Positions 32,205 through 44,277 are shown, counted from the first letter of the stretch. The stretch: 64,000 nucleotides of DNA from Zygnema cylindricum (GCA_037447655.1 JBBHKE010002290.1:225322-289321); one strand, 5' to 3'. Notes: generated by a model from the sequence alone, not told the origin. Program-made: numbers and translations.

Positions 32205-32778
32205 AAATGCCCTCGATCCTCACATCCGTGTTTTGGATAACGGGAAGGGTGCATTGTTGATCAATGGTATAGACCCTTTCTTGCCTCTCATGGATACTGG
32301 TGCAAAGCCGGTGATATTGGGCTCTAGCTTTGCACTAAAGCTTGGTCTAACTCCGGACAAGCTTCAATCCACTTCTACTCGCTTGTTAACATCAGCGGGT
32401 ACAATCGAGCCAGTCCTAGGAATCACTAAGAAACCGCTCGTTTTCAGGTTCCAGAACGGAACACCCACAAACTTTACTGAGATTTCGGTTCACGCTCTGG
32501 TCACTAAATGTAGTGACTATGAATGCCTAGTGGGACAGGACATTATATTTCGTGTAGGGGGTGGAGTTGACATGCATGATCAGACATTTTTTTATAGGCC
32601 CACTAACTTCCCAGAATGCAAAATCTGCATTCCGCTAATTTCTGCTAGGAAGCCATTGCATGTTATGGCGAATTCGGCCGCATCCGTACGTGCATTTTTA
32701 GGGAATTCAGTGGAGGCCGAAATACTTCATTCATTGTCAGCGGAAGAAATTATGCCCGATAGTTCTTACTTACCATAA
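32205..32778 (+). pseudogene. Aspartic protease of the methyltransferase element
   Basis: The frame continues the one interrupted at 27980: ISIEER joins NALDPHI. The active-site motif is MDTGA (DTGA at 32293-32304), followed by LGSSFALKLGLTPDKL and further strands with YECLVGQDI (near 32525), the usual retropepsin flap and C-terminal hydrophobic pattern. The frame is open for over 180 codons and then meets TAA at 32776-32778. In a live element it would cut the polyprotein. Confidence 0.8.
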
Positions 32779-33311
32779 ATTTTCAGTGACCCAGGTTTTC
32801 TTATAGATACGAGGGAATTTGATCGGATCTATAACCAAACTTTGTCAATTCAACTTTCTGCAGTCTCTCCTACAATCCCAGTCCCTACATACTCTTTTGG
32901 GTTTCTTCCCATTAATTCGAATCCGATCCAACTGAAACCTCATCCAAATTGATTGGTGATTTTGGACCTCTTCGCTGAAATTGGTACTTCCCTCATTGCG
33001 TGTTTGCAGAATGGATTATTAATCCGATTTTATTATTCGGTTGAGATTGATCCGTTAGGACGGAATGCACAATTACATCATTGTAATATGTTGCATTCCC
33101 AATATCCGCATTTAGTACCAAAATCTACATATGAGCATATGCATACTGCCCTCCCACAAGACATTCAGATTGTGGGCAACCATCACTTACCAGAGATTGG
33201 TCGAATCGATCTACTTTTTGGCGGATGGGAGTGCCAGGAATGTCTCGGGCCAGGAAAGGTCTCGGATTAGGCAATCCCCGCACCAAATTATTTTTTGAAT
33301 TGGTTCGCATT
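32779..33311 (+). pseudogene. DNA cytosine-5 methyltransferase domain fused to the retroelement protease (truncated)
   Basis: The same frame as the protease, past two stops (32776 and 32950), reads VILDLFAEIGTSL (motif I, normally DLFAGIG, SAM binding), YSVEIDP (motif II acidic residue), then a spacer, and RIDLLFGGWECQE (motif IV with the catalytic cysteine at 33232-33234; the usual proline before it is glutamate). After a one-base slip, the next frame reads SRARKGLGLGNPRTKLFFE, like the region after motif IV of Dnmt3-type enzymes. The family B LTR at 33312 removes everything beyond, including the ENV motif and target-recognition part. It would methylate DNA cytosines if intact. The domain call is firm on motif order. 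Whether it is Dnmt3-like or another DNMT group needs a phylogeny. Confidence 0.78.
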
Positions 33312-33988
33312 TGTTGAAATTTATGTATTTTCTAGGTCTGTATTGGAAAAATAAATAGAGTGTTGGAAAAAGTTAATTAACAGTTCACTTCTATATTTTA
33401 GTTAAAATGTAAAGAGAGAGAAAGAGAGGATCAAAGGCAGGCCATGGCTGCTGCGTCATTTAGAAGAAGGCAGAATGAATAAGAAGGAATTTTACTAGTT
33501 TTAGTAAAATAGTGCAACTGGCCGGATTTGAACTAGGGTCTGCAGATTACTATGTAGACATACGCCTTATCCATTAAGGCACTAACGAAAAGATACACAT
33601 GATATGTTTCACGCATATATATCTATTGATCTAAAGGACAAATTCGCAGCAGACTAACGAAAACGCGCATTTATCACTTCATGCATGGAAGCGAATCGAA
33701 GCCGTATAAATACAACTAATCGGACGGCCACCATTACAGCCGCCACCCACAATAAGCTTTCGGCGGCCTTTGGGGATAGCCTCACGAGGTGCCACGTGGA
33801 GCCACATTATTTAATATCGGAGAAGATGGGAGGAGGAACCATGGCTCCCAATTTGGCAAATGTCACCTTGTAGACCATGTCGTACAATGGCCGTACAATA
33901 AGTACATCGCCCATCGTACCTTCTTGTACTATATAGTGTTCCTATTAGACTAGGGTTTAGTAGTAGGTAGTCGTGAGTAGGCAGACCA
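33312..33988 (+). repeat. Family B LTR, 3' truncated
   Basis: It starts TGTTGAAATTTATG, shares GTATTTTCTAGGTCT with A and C, and matches the B part of 18071-19090. It cuts off the methyltransferase and is itself cut at 33989 by a family C LTR end. Confidence 0.85.
33506..33590 (-). ncRNA. Antisense tRNA-like unit of LTR B, best preserved
   Basis: Minus strand: A box TAGTGCCTTAATGGATAAGG (from 33584) with D arm GCCTT-AATGGAT-AAGGC, B box AGTTCAAATCC (33534-33524), then TTTT at 33509-33506. The A-box wording resembles tRNA-Arg genes (CCTAATGGATAAGGC), recalled from memory. The anticodon arm is not clean, so it is tRNA-derived rather than a tRNA gene. Confidence 0.65.
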
Positions 33989-34012
33989 TGAAACTCTGAG
34001 ACCTCCATTGGC
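33989..34012 (-). repeat. End of a family C-type LTR running into the gap
   Basis: Plus strand TGAAACTCTGAGACCTCC is the LTR terminus as at 27981. The rest is in the gap. Confidence 0.75.
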
Positions 34013-34237
34013 NNNNNNNNNNNNNNNNNNNNNNNNNNNNNNNNNNNNNNNNNNNNNNNNNNNNNNNNNNNNNNNNNNNNNNNNNNNNNNNNNNNNNNNN
34101 NNNNNNNNNNNNNNNNNNNNNNNNNNNNNNNNNNNNNNNNNNNNNNNNNNNNNNNNNNNNNNNNNNNNNNNNNNNNNNNNNNNNNNNNNNNNNNNNNNNN
34201 NNNNNNNNNNNNNNNNNNNNNNNNNNNNNNNNNNNNN
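34013..34237. other. Assembly gap (225 N)
   Basis: Run of N. It lies exactly where one LTR is nested in another, a likely assembly break. Confidence 0.99.
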
Positions 34238-36247
34238 TAATTTACTGCATTCTAGAGATAACCTACGTGTGTTCGTTTTGTTTTTAACACATCCCGATTT
34301 TGACACACTTTGTTTGTTCCTTGAAAAAAGTCTAAGAAGGCCGATGAAACAGAATTTGGACGAGAGCTCCACCAAGTGCAAATTGTGATTCTAATCAATC
34401 GTACTCCACCATCAACCATTTTTCGTTCTTATGTGGCGTTAACACTCATGTATAATATAATCGGCCGTCCGATTAAATTCGGCTTTAATCGTAGCCGTAA
34501 TAAATACATGCGCGGTATCTGTTTCATTTACGAAACAAATGCGCGGTACTGATTTGTGTCCGTACCGTAAGTCGTACATTATATATTAAAGGATAATATA
34601 ATATGTACTCACAATTGCGGTGTATTCTTGCTTTTTACCAACTACCACCTCATGCTAACTAATCTTAGTGTTAAACGTGAACCACCTCGAGAGCAGGTTT
34701 AAGACAAAGTAGCCGGAAGAATCTGAAAAAAGTTCCTTGTTTGTTTCACACAGTTTTAGCCCTACACAATTTTTGTTTTGCTTGTGTGCATCCAATAGAG
34801 ATCTTACGTCATTTAATGAAGCCTCGACGGACGTCACCTTTATCCGGTCTTGTCCCACCCACACCTCACTTCAGTTTCGAGGGAGAAAGTGCTATATAAA
34901 TTATGGTATGGTCGCAAACTAACCCTTTATCACATTCAAATTTGGGGGTGTTGTGCTAGAGTTTATGTTGAATCTCAAAGGATTCTCGAAGTTAGTCCGA
35001 TTAATTTGTTGGGTCTAACTCGAAAGGGAGATTTTTTCGCACCTACGATCTGATCCGCAATGACATTGAGGAATCTCACAATGTTGACTTTCAAAAGGAA
35101 CTTTCACCTACCAAGTGATTTCGAAGGAAAGAAAATTACGGTGGTTGTGAAATCCTCGTATGGACTTAAACAAGCACCCCAAACGTGGTATTTAAGTTTA
35201 CATAAAGTATTGACTTAGTTCGGATTCGGAAGTACTATTTCTTATTTTGGTGTATATTGAAAAGGCGAAGGCGAAGATTAAATTATATTTTCTATGTAAG
35301 TGGACTATTTTCTAATGATTTGTGAAGGTTCGATGAGAATTGAGAAGGCTTATTAAAGCATTCATTTTAATGTGACGGATGACGTACACTATATTATTGG
35401 CGCCTAAGTTTGAAGGTTTTCTAAATGAGATATTAAACTGCCGCAGTGGCGTTTAAGTTTTAATGTTTTCTAAAGGAGATATTAATTCATCGCAAGCGCA
35501 TTATTGCATGGAGGTGTTACCTAAATTTTCCATGTTGGACTTTAAACTAGTTTGATGCCGCTTGAGTCAAAAATTCAATATCGAAAATTTGAGGAGTAGA
35601 CAGTTGACGTGCTTTGTAAAGAAAACATTGAAGTTTGATGTATTTGAGTGTCGCGACACGACCATATATTTCGGCCGCGTAATGAACCTCACTTTTCGCC
35701 TGATGGAGGTTCACCCTAAAGAGAATTGCGGGTACTGTTGAAACCTGATTGGCCTTTTGATGAGATTTTGGATTCTTTAGATTGCGTTGAAATATGAGCT
35801 GCAAATGAAGGCGGCGACTTCGATATAAAGAAGTCAACGTCAAGTTTTGCTTCTGGCCTAACTTTTTGGAGCTAGCGCCTTCAGCCGACAATTAGCGTTA
35901 CTTCAAGTGAAGCGAAATACATTGCGGCGTCACATACGTGAAAAACACCAATTTGGATTAAGGAAAATGCTTAACACATGGGAGTTCCTATTGGTTCATT
36001 GAAAATTTGCGCTGACGCTATGAGTTCGATAGAGTTGTAAAATAATACGGTATTCCACAAGAAGACAAAGCATTTCTGCATATAGTGGCATTTTGTTCAT
36101 GATTTGGTCGGTGCGACAAAGATCTAATTCATGTACATACGTACGGATTTTTTGTAAAAAGCCGCTGATGTGGTTACGAAAGCGGCGGCGAAAACTAAAT
36201 TGGGGTTGATGTAATGATTGGTTCTGATTCACATTTGAGAGAGGGAT
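34238..36247 (+). pseudogene. Strongly decayed Copia pol
   Basis: Plus-strand pieces in changing frames: integrase end (ILINRTPPSTIF near 34410; LTLYHIQIWGCCARVYV near 34945), RT (SSYGLKQAPQTWY near 35155), RNase H (SEAKYIAASHT near 35910, ADAMSSIEL near 36015) and the end (ADVVTKAAAKTKLGL near 36170). A polypurine stretch GAGAGAGGGAT precedes the LTR at 36248. The wording differs from A to D, so it is another Copia lineage. Confidence 0.8.
34462..34592 (-). repeat. 131-bp family A-like LTR fragment between 10-bp direct repeats
   Basis: Reverse complement of the GC-rich hairpin part of the A LTR (compare 46215-46352), inserted in the decayed integrase. It is flanked on both sides by ATAATATAAT (34452-34461 and 34593-34602). 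Confidence 0.75.
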
Positions 36248-36626
36248 TGTTAGGGTTCAATTATATAGTCGGCCGACGGGGAAGGAATCGGTCGGCCGTT
36301 TAGTTTGGTCTTGTTTAATTTTTATGTCGTAGTTTAAATTTTAGTTCCTTGGTCTTGTGAGCGTTCAGCTTCGCGTTGATCAAATGTTGTTTGAATTGTA
36401 CTTATTTGTACTTTTGTGTGTAGGTTGTCGCCTTGTCGGCTTGTTTGATGTCGTCTTCGTTTCATTGGCCCCGCCAATTTTGCGTGTTGAATGTACGGTT
36501 CGATATTTCACGTTTGAAGTGTTATATTGAAGAGAAGAGAGAGAGATGATTATTATTTTATAACACAATTCCCCTTAGAGTACTTTGGTTTCGATAGAGT
36601 AATCTCTCTCTTGTGTGTGTATATCA
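36248..36626 (+). repeat. Probable 3' LTR of the decayed Copia
   Basis: Starts TGTTAGGGTTCAAT right after a purine tract; end set at ATATCA by analogy only. The 5' LTR is not present. Confidence 0.5.
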
Positions 36627-37135
<509 letters not shown>

Positions 37136-37353
37136 CCTTTCATTCTTCCTCCCTCACCTCTTTTTTTTCCCTTCCATCTTACTATGGTAAGTTTGTATGC
37201 TGAATAAGTTTTTATTCACCTTTTTTTTTCTCTCTGTGTCTATTTGTCTCTCCCCCTCCCCCCTTCGAGCTACTTTCTTTGTATTTTTTTTATGTTAAGT
37301 ATTTTATTTCTTTATTTTGGTTTGGGTTGTACCCCTTTGAAACCACTTCATTA

Positions 37354-37930
37354 TGTTAGGACTAAGTACTGAGCACTCAATTAGCAACGAGACATTCTCG
37401 TAGCTAAAGTATCGACAAATAGCGACGAAGTAGTTTTGTCGCTAGACAATTGAAGTGACATGGAAATTGGTTTTTCGTTTCGTTTCACTTAAGTTTGAGT
37501 TTTACCGTAGAAGTGACGTGGAAATTGGTTGTTCGTTTCGTTTCAAGTAAGGTTGATTTGTACCATAGAAGTGACGTGGAAACTATTTGGTCGTTTCGGT
37601 TCACGTAAGTTCTAGTCGTACCGTGTGGTTGAAGTCGGTTCGCAGTTAACCTTTCTAGTCGTACCGTGTAGATTAAGCCAGTTCGCAGTTGTCAGTGGTA
37701 TAATTCGCCACGTTGACCCTTACGCCATTCTAGTCGTGTACATATATATTTGTTAAGACTTAGTGGCAGAGTTATCTTTTGGAGGCGTAGCTTATTAAGG
37801 AGGCATAGAAGGTCAAAAGTAAAAGAAGAAGAAAAAGGAGTTGTGTACTTGCATTGTGTTTAATATATTGAATTTTTGGAGGAACACTCTTATTGTGTGT
37901 GTTTTTTTTTATTTGGTTTGTTATCTTTCA
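37354..37930 (+). repeat. 5' LTR of F
   Basis: TGTTAGGACT to TCTTTCA. It contains three 58-bp tandem units starting GAAGTGAC (37452, 37510, 37568), each with a TTCGTTTCG-like core. Confidence 0.93.
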
Positions 37931-37968
37931 ATTTGTATCGGAGTGGGTTACTGGCAACGCTTGCCGGT

Positions 37969-39092
37969 ATGGCGGAGAAAGGGAAATCCCCGGTGGATCC
38001 TAGTGGAGGAGCTAGTGCGGGAGTTAGTGGAGGAGGAATTACAGGGACACAATATAATGAGTATGACGAATGGGGGCAGAAAATTTGAAGATGGATGAGG
38101 TTATGTTTGAACGCTTTCAAGAGTTTCTCAAAACACAAAGAGATGATGGAGATGGAGGTGTAAGTGGAGACTCACACAACTCAAAGAAAATAAAGAAAAA
38201 GAAGGGGAAACATAAATTTTATGAGGAAGAGGAGGAGAGCGAAGATGATGATCTTAAAGTGTTTAATAAGACCATTGTCATTACGGGTTCCAAATACGCA
38301 ATTTGAAAGAGATACATTCGAGGAGCATTCACACCGAAAAAACTTTGGGACATCGTTATCTAGGAAGAAACACGACCGGATCCTTTTGTGGATACAACCA
38401 GAGCAAAGAAGTGGGACAAGAAAGATATGGCGGCCTCCACCGCAATAATACAAAGTTGTGCTAGTTCTATGCATGAACATCTTCTAATTTATGATAGGGC
38501 TAATGATTGTTGGACCGCTTTGCAAAATGCGTTTGAAAAAGGGTTTGAGGCAAATGAAAATTATCTCTTTGAGGAGTATATTGGGTTTAGAATGAAGGAG
38601 AATGAGTCCATCATCAAAAGGTTTAATGTCATCATAGAACAACTTAACTCACTCAATAACATTCCTACAAAAAAAGAGAGGTTGTTTGTTTTTATGAGGA
38701 GTCTTCCAAGCAAATTTGCGATAGCGAAGGAGGTCATCAAGAGGCGAGAGAAACTGACAATGGCATACGCTATTAATCACTTCAAGAGTATGGAGAAGGA
38801 AAAGGCAACATCGAAAGAGGAAAACAATGGGTCATCTTATCCGAGTTATCAAGAGGAGGATGAGGGAGTAGCTTACAACTTCAGGGGATTTAGGGGGAGA
38901 AGAGGCAGACCTCGTGGACGAGGAGGCAGGTCAGGGCCTAGGAAGAGGATCGCATCAACGTGATACCTCTAAGATGACATGTTACAATTGTAACGAGACT
39001 GGCCATGGCTCATTTGAATGCCCCGATAAAAGCAAGCAGTGTAACATTTGTCAGAAATGGGGACACACTAGTTGCGATTGTTATCAAAATTG
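37969..39092 (+). pseudogene. gag of F, frameshifted and interrupted
   Basis: The ATG at 37969 opens a glycine-rich N-terminus (MAEKGKSPVDPSGG). Other frames follow, with an acidic stretch, then a typical UBN2-type gag at 38388-38963 (CWTALQNAF, FRMKENESIIKRFNVIIEQL, FMRSLPSKF) and an RGRRGRPRGRGG stretch. Two CCHC knuckles (CYNCNETGHGSFEC and CNICQKWGHTSCDC) lie at about 38983-39081. The insertion at 39093 breaks the frame just after the second knuckle. Confidence 0.85.
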
Positions 39093-40169
39093 TTGTCCAT
39101 AGCCATTTTCAGCCATGGATTTACCCTCGGAAGCACCACAGACTACCCCAAAACAGCCTTATTTGATTCCACTCAGAATTCTTCAAAAAAACCAATCCAA
39201 GCTGAAACTACTCAAACAGATAGTTCCTTGGCCACTTAGTATTCCCACCAATTTTCATATAACAATACCAAACCGAATAATCACAACACTCAGTCAAAGT
39301 TGCAAAAAAATAGCTTGCCAGAACTTTGATAAATGTGACCAACTTCGCAATGAAGCCCCAAGCAAATCAGACACACAATAGGTCTACAAATTTCCCACAG
39401 TTTTTCCAATAAAAAGAGGAACACACATGCAAAATTTGAGATAATTCTATAAATATAACTGAGAGCAATTCTCAGATGAAATTCCCAAAAATGAGCATAA
39501 AACATTTTCTATCCAAGAATGTTCCTTAGTCTAAAAAAATGACTAAGTCCTATAAATATACACTACAGTTTACTACTAACTGTACGGAGGCATACCAGCC
39601 GTACGTAATCAATCAACTACCTCAATTAATGTGAGTGTACCTGAGATCTACACTAATAATTAATACACAGGACAAAACATTGCTAAATATTTACAAGTCT
39701 TACGAATTCTGTCAAACGAATCTAGACCGTCCAAAATAAATATCATGTGATGGACGTGATTTCGCGTCCCTCACCAAAATGACGGCGCCGCCGTCCGTAG
39801 CTCTTCTTCGGCACCCTTGATGTCGTGAAGCATAATCACCAAAATCTGCTTGGCAAAATGACATCACTCTATCCAAATTAGTCCGTACAGGCGGCGTACT
39901 TCTTCAAAAACATTTTTTTTCCTTCGCTATCCGCCGTATATTTACATATTCCGTACCTTTCCTCACGTTTTGTTCGCGCCACTCAAATAATAACGTACAT
40001 CCCAAAACAATTAGTACCATTACTCCCCCAATTCCAAAATCAATTCGAACCTCCACTGTAAATCAAGATAACATTAGAGTAGCGTACTATACCCACGAAA
40101 CATTGTGTACGCACGAAATGACAAGCACGCACGAAACTAACTTTTCAAACCAATAAAAATAAGGGAAAG
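39093..40169 (-). repeat. LTR-like insertion in F gag, related to LTR D
   Basis: 1077 bp between direct repeats AATTG (39088-39092, 40170-40174). Removing it with one repeat restores the gag reading YQNCGGGQF in frame. The minus strand carries words of LTR D, such as the complement of GCAATGAAGCCCCAAGCAAA near 39350, and a terminal ATG frame (MAENGYGQ), so it is probably a solo LTR whose end encodes a gag start. Its termini are not clean TG/CA. Confidence 0.65.
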
Positions 40170-40858
40170 AATTGCGGAGGGGGCCAATTTAGAGGTGGAG
40201 GAAGTGGAGGATATAGCTCATCAGGTAGAGGGAATATTTTTTTGGGGATGGGCCAATGGGACAGAATCAGGAATTCTTTGTTTCACTTATGGAGGAATCA
40301 CATGAAAAGAAAGAGGATGTCTTACTTCACACACGAGGCAAGGAGAGTAAAGGCAAATTTAAAAACTGGATCATAGACTCAGGTGCCACACATCACATGT
40401 GTTCAGATCTAGGACTATTCATTGACATTAGAAAATTCACTGTACCAAAATCCATCATAGTGGCTAACGGTTTGATGATGGTTATTGATACTGTGGGAAC
40501 AGTACGGTTAGATCTACCAACACAGGATAAAAAAGGGACAACTAGAGTTAACAAAGTACGTTTTAACAATGTGTTTTATAATCCAGGAGGATGCATCAAT
40601 CTCTTAAGTGTCCCACAACTTTTGTAGAAAGGTGGAAGGACCACATGCATAAAAGGAGGTAGAATTATTTTGAGTAGTAAAACTGGACCATTTGCAAAGG
40701 GAATCGTAACTGAAAATATGCAAAGTACGTTGATTTGGAGGAAACCAGAAAATAGGACAGCGAATGAAGAAAGGCATCTTCACTCGGTACAGGTCAACAA
40801 GGATGACCTCACATCATCGAATGTGGCATCATCGAATGTGTCACACTTCAGAGAGTAA
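40170..40858 (+). pseudogene. Protease region of F
   Basis: Glycine-rich end of gag, then NWIIDSGATHHMCSD (near 40366-40410), the retropepsin active site, then VRFNNVFYNPGGCINLLSV, typical of the Copia protease end. A stop at 40625 precedes the integrase entry. Confidence 0.85.
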
Positions 40859-42210
40859 CATCAAGGAGATGATTCGTCATGGTGCGGTTCGAGGAATCGA
40901 TGTGGCAACGAAGAGAAAGTTATTGGATGTGTAGGTTGCACAAAAGGGAAGCATAAAAGGAAGCCTTATCCAGTGAAAGATCTTCAGTTCAAGGCAAAAT
41001 CCCCTTTAGACCTAGTCCATTTAGATCTTTGTTGAGACATTTATCTAGAAACCATTGGAAAAAATAAATACATTATGGTAATAGTTGATGATTTCAGCAG
41101 AAGACATGGGTGTGTCTTTTAAAGGCTAAGTGAAATGCATTAGAGACATTTAAAGAATTTGTGGTCATGCTTGAGAGGGAAAGTGGGCGGCAGGTAAAGG
41201 CACTACGATCGGACCGTGGAGGTGAATTTCTTGCCTTCGCAGGATATTGCAAAGAGACGGGGATTAAGCAGCAATTCACGGTTTCCTATTCCCCACAATC
41301 AAATAGAATTGCAGAGAGGAAAAATTGGACATACGACAAAACTCACACATCGTCTTTGGGGAGAAGAAATTAGGGCGGCCAATCATGTTACAAACAGGAG
41401 AATAAACTCGGCTTTGGGCAACAAAACACCGAAGGAACTTTGGAGTGGACAGGTGCCTACTATAAAACACTTAAGGATTTGGGATGTGAGGCTATGGGGT
41501 ATGTAGAGGAAAGAAATCGAGAGGGGAAGTTTGCGGCACGGTCATGGGAAGGATAATTTGTGGGGTATAGTGAAAATTCAATGCAATATCGGATTTATAA
41601 CCTCGTTACCAGAAGGGTTAAACAGTGTAGAAATGTGGAGTTTAATAAAAACTTGGAATGGATGGTGAAAGGAGATAATGAGTCCAAACGGGCTCAAGAT
41701 TACGAGGAGGAGAGTCATTATGAGAAATTCATAGGAGAGGAGGAAGAGGAAGAAGTTTTGATGGAGGTGGGGACTAAGAACAAGGTGCGATTTGTAGAGA
41801 AAAATTTAGAGAAAGTTGCGACACCTAATCTTACCAGCAACGAATCACAAAGAGATAAGGTCATTATAGAATCACCTATTCGTAGTAACAACATGATATC
41901 AGAAGAGACACCCTTGGAGAAGGAGGATGATGATAAGATTGAGAGTAGTGATTCAGATAAGGAATATGCAGATGATGCACGAAGAAGTAAGAGATCAACA
42001 AAAGGGAAGGCACCGGAACGATTCTCACCAAGACAGTCATACAAAAAGCAAACCATTACCAGAGGGCAATTTCTGAAATTCGAGAGGGAAGGGCAGAATC
42101 CTTCCTCTTATGAAAGGCAATTACAGAAAATCGTCCGATCGATCCTTAATCATATCAACAGGCTCAAGAATCAGACGAATGGGAGGAGAAGTGGAAACCA
42201 ACGTTTATAA
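40859..42210 (+). pseudogene. Integrase region of F
   Basis: Pieces in several frames: GCTKGKHKRKPYP (zinc-domain end, near 40935), LDLVHLDLC (first D), IMVIVDDFSRR, RSDRGGEFL (second D, near 41210), SYSPQSNRIAERKN (E, near 41290), then the acidic C-terminal linker (41560-42210) with many E and D residues. Frameshifts make it inactive. Confidence 0.85.
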
Positions 42211-43666
42211 AAGAGTTAAATTATGTAAAAGCAAATGGGTGTTTTGAAAAAGTAGACTTACCGGTTAGAAAGAAGGCAATAGACTCAAAGTGGGTTATAA
42301 GATAAAGACGGGAGCCTCGAGAGAAATTCTTAAGTATAAAGCACGGTTAGTATGTAAGGGTTTCCAGCAAAAGGAAGGTATTGACTATTCAGAGACTTTT
42401 GCTCTTGTAGTTAAGTTCGATTCATTGCGTGCAATTATTGCAATGGCGCCAGCGGAAGGAATGCATATCCAACAGATAGATGTAGAGACAACCTTTTTAA
42501 ATGGTGGATTAGAGGAAAAGGTGAATATGAAAATTCCAGAAAGAGTTCCTAGAAAGAATAGTAAGGTATGGAGGTTGTTAAAGGATTTGTATGGTTTGAA
42601 GCAGGCACCAAAAACATAGAACCATAAGCTTCACAAGGATTTACTAACTTTGGGAATTAACAGACTTACTGGAGACTATAGAGTGTATATTCGGGGAGAA
42701 GGTTGGGACATGATAATTTTCAGTGTATATATAGATGATTTCATTTCCATCTCTCACAACTTGGAGTTACTTTGAGGATTAAAAAATGAAGTTAGAAAAC
42801 ATTTTAGAATTACAGACTTAGGGGATGCACAATACATAGTGGGAATTCAGATTCAGAGGAGGAGGAACGGAGACATTAAGCTAAGCCAAGAACAATATGC
42901 AAAAGAGGTACTAAAAAGATTTGGGTTCTTAGATTATAAGCCACTTGGAACTCCTTTTGATCCTCGTGACAAGCTTTCTAACTTTATTAAAAGTCCTGAT
43001 GTTGATGCTCCATATACGGAGGCGGTCGGAAGCTTGATGTATTTGAGTGTCGGAACTAGGCTAGACATTAGTCCCGCAATGAGTGTGGTTAGTCGGTATT
43101 GTAGTAATCCGAAAAAGATAAATTGGGATGCAGTGAAGAGAATCTTTAGATATTTGGTTGGAACACTTAGTCTTGGAATTGTTTATCTGAAAGGTGAGAG
43201 CTTGAGTTGTTATGGATATTGTGATGCCGACTATAGAGGGGACTATGATACAGGAAGGTCTATGTCACGATATGTGTTTTTACTTGCAAGAGGAGCCATC
43301 TCTTGGAATTCCCGCTTGCAACCTACTGTGACACTCTCATCTAGGGAGGCGAAATATATGGTTGCGTGTCATGCTGCAAAGAAGTCCGTGTGGATTAAGG
43401 AATTTTTATCGAAGGTTGCAGTGGAAAAAGAATGCATGCAAATATTGAGTGGTAATATGTCCTCCATTGCACTTAGTAAAAATCCTATTTTGCATAAGCG
43501 CACAAAGCACATTAAAATTCACTGGCATTTTGTTCGAGATTTAGTTTTGGAAAAAGAGGTTGAATTTGTGTTTGTACCTACAAAAGAACAAGCTGCTGAT
43601 ATGTTGACTAAAGTAGCATTGAAAGAAGAATATAAAATGGGAAAGAAGTTAGTGGGCATGGAGTAA
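42211..43666 (+). pseudogene. RT and RNase H of F
   Basis: RT pieces: KARLVCKGFQQKEGIDYSETF (near 42338), QIDVETTFLNG, LYGLKQAPKT followed by a stop (near 42618), and VYIDDFISIS (catalytic YxDD as YIDD, near 42725). The last 275 codons (42839-43666) are open: GTRLDISPAMSVVSRY, CDADYRGD, TLSSREAKYM, and ADMLTKV near the end. A polypurine tract AAGAGGGGGAA precedes the 3' LTR. Confidence 0.9.
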
Positions 43667-43700
43667 AAGGGGGCTTTGAGTGTCTCACTAAGAGGGGGAA

Positions 43701-44277
43701 TGTTAAGACTAAGTAGTGAACACTCATTTAGCGACAAGACATTCTCGTAGCTAAAGTATCGACGACCGGGGACGAAGTAGTTTTGTCGCTAGACATTTGA
43801 AGTGACGTGGAAATTGATTGTTCGTTTCGTTTCACGTAAGTTTGAGTTGCACCGTAGAAGTGAAGTGGAAATTGTTTTTTCGTTTAGTTTCAAGTAAGTT
43901 TAATTTGTACCGTAGAAGTGACGTGGAAATTGTTTGGTCGTTTTAGTTCACGTAAGTTCTAGTCGTACCGTGTGGTTAAAGTTGGTTTGCAGTTGACTTT
44001 TTTAGTTGTACTGTATAGTTGAACTCGGTTTGCAGTTGTCGGTTGTATAATTCGCCACGTTGACCCTTACGCGTTTCTAGTCGTGTACATATATATTTGT
44101 TAAGACTTAGTAGTAGAGTTATCTTTTGGAGGCGTAACTTATTAAGGAGGCGTAGAAAGATCAAAAGTAAAAGAAGAAGAAAAAGGAGTTGTGTACTTGC
44201 ATTGTGTTTAATATATTGAATATTTGGAGGAACACTGTTGTTGTGTGTGTTTTTTTTACTTGGTTTGTTATCTTTCA
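43701..44277 (+). repeat. 3' LTR of F
   Basis: TGTTAAGACT to TCTTTCA, 577 bp, with the same 58-bp internal repeats (from 43799). Clearly diverged from the 5' LTR by eye. Confidence 0.93.

Larger units (their letters stand above)
26055..33311 (+). mobile_element. Decayed retroelement with gag, protease and a captured DNA methyltransferase
   Basis: Once element C (27981-32199) is set aside, the order is gag, two CCHC knuckles, linker, aspartic protease and a cytosine-5 methyltransferase domain in the protease frame. The right end is cut by a family B LTR at 33312, so RT, RNase H and integrase (if present) are lost. Many in-frame stops show it is an old copy. The element class cannot be fixed without RT. 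Retroelements carrying DNMTs are known from dinoflagellates and charophyte algae, as recalled from the literature. Confidence 0.7.
37354..44277 (+). mobile_element. Copia retrotransposon F, decayed but full length
   Basis: Two 577-bp LTRs (37354-37930 and 43701-44277) bracket gag, protease, integrase, RT and RNase H. Flanking pentamers are CATTA and CATAA, an imperfect target duplication. The primer site after the 5' LTR (TTTGTATCGGAGTGGG) resembles the complement of the initiator tRNA-Met 3' end. A 1077-bp LTR-like sequence is inserted in gag. Many frameshifts and stops show an older insertion than A1 and A2. Confidence 0.9.

Noticed and set aside
33506-33590. Genuine tRNA gene
   Set aside because: A and B boxes and a T-run are good, but no proper anticodon arm or acceptor stem could be drawn; reported as tRNA-like.
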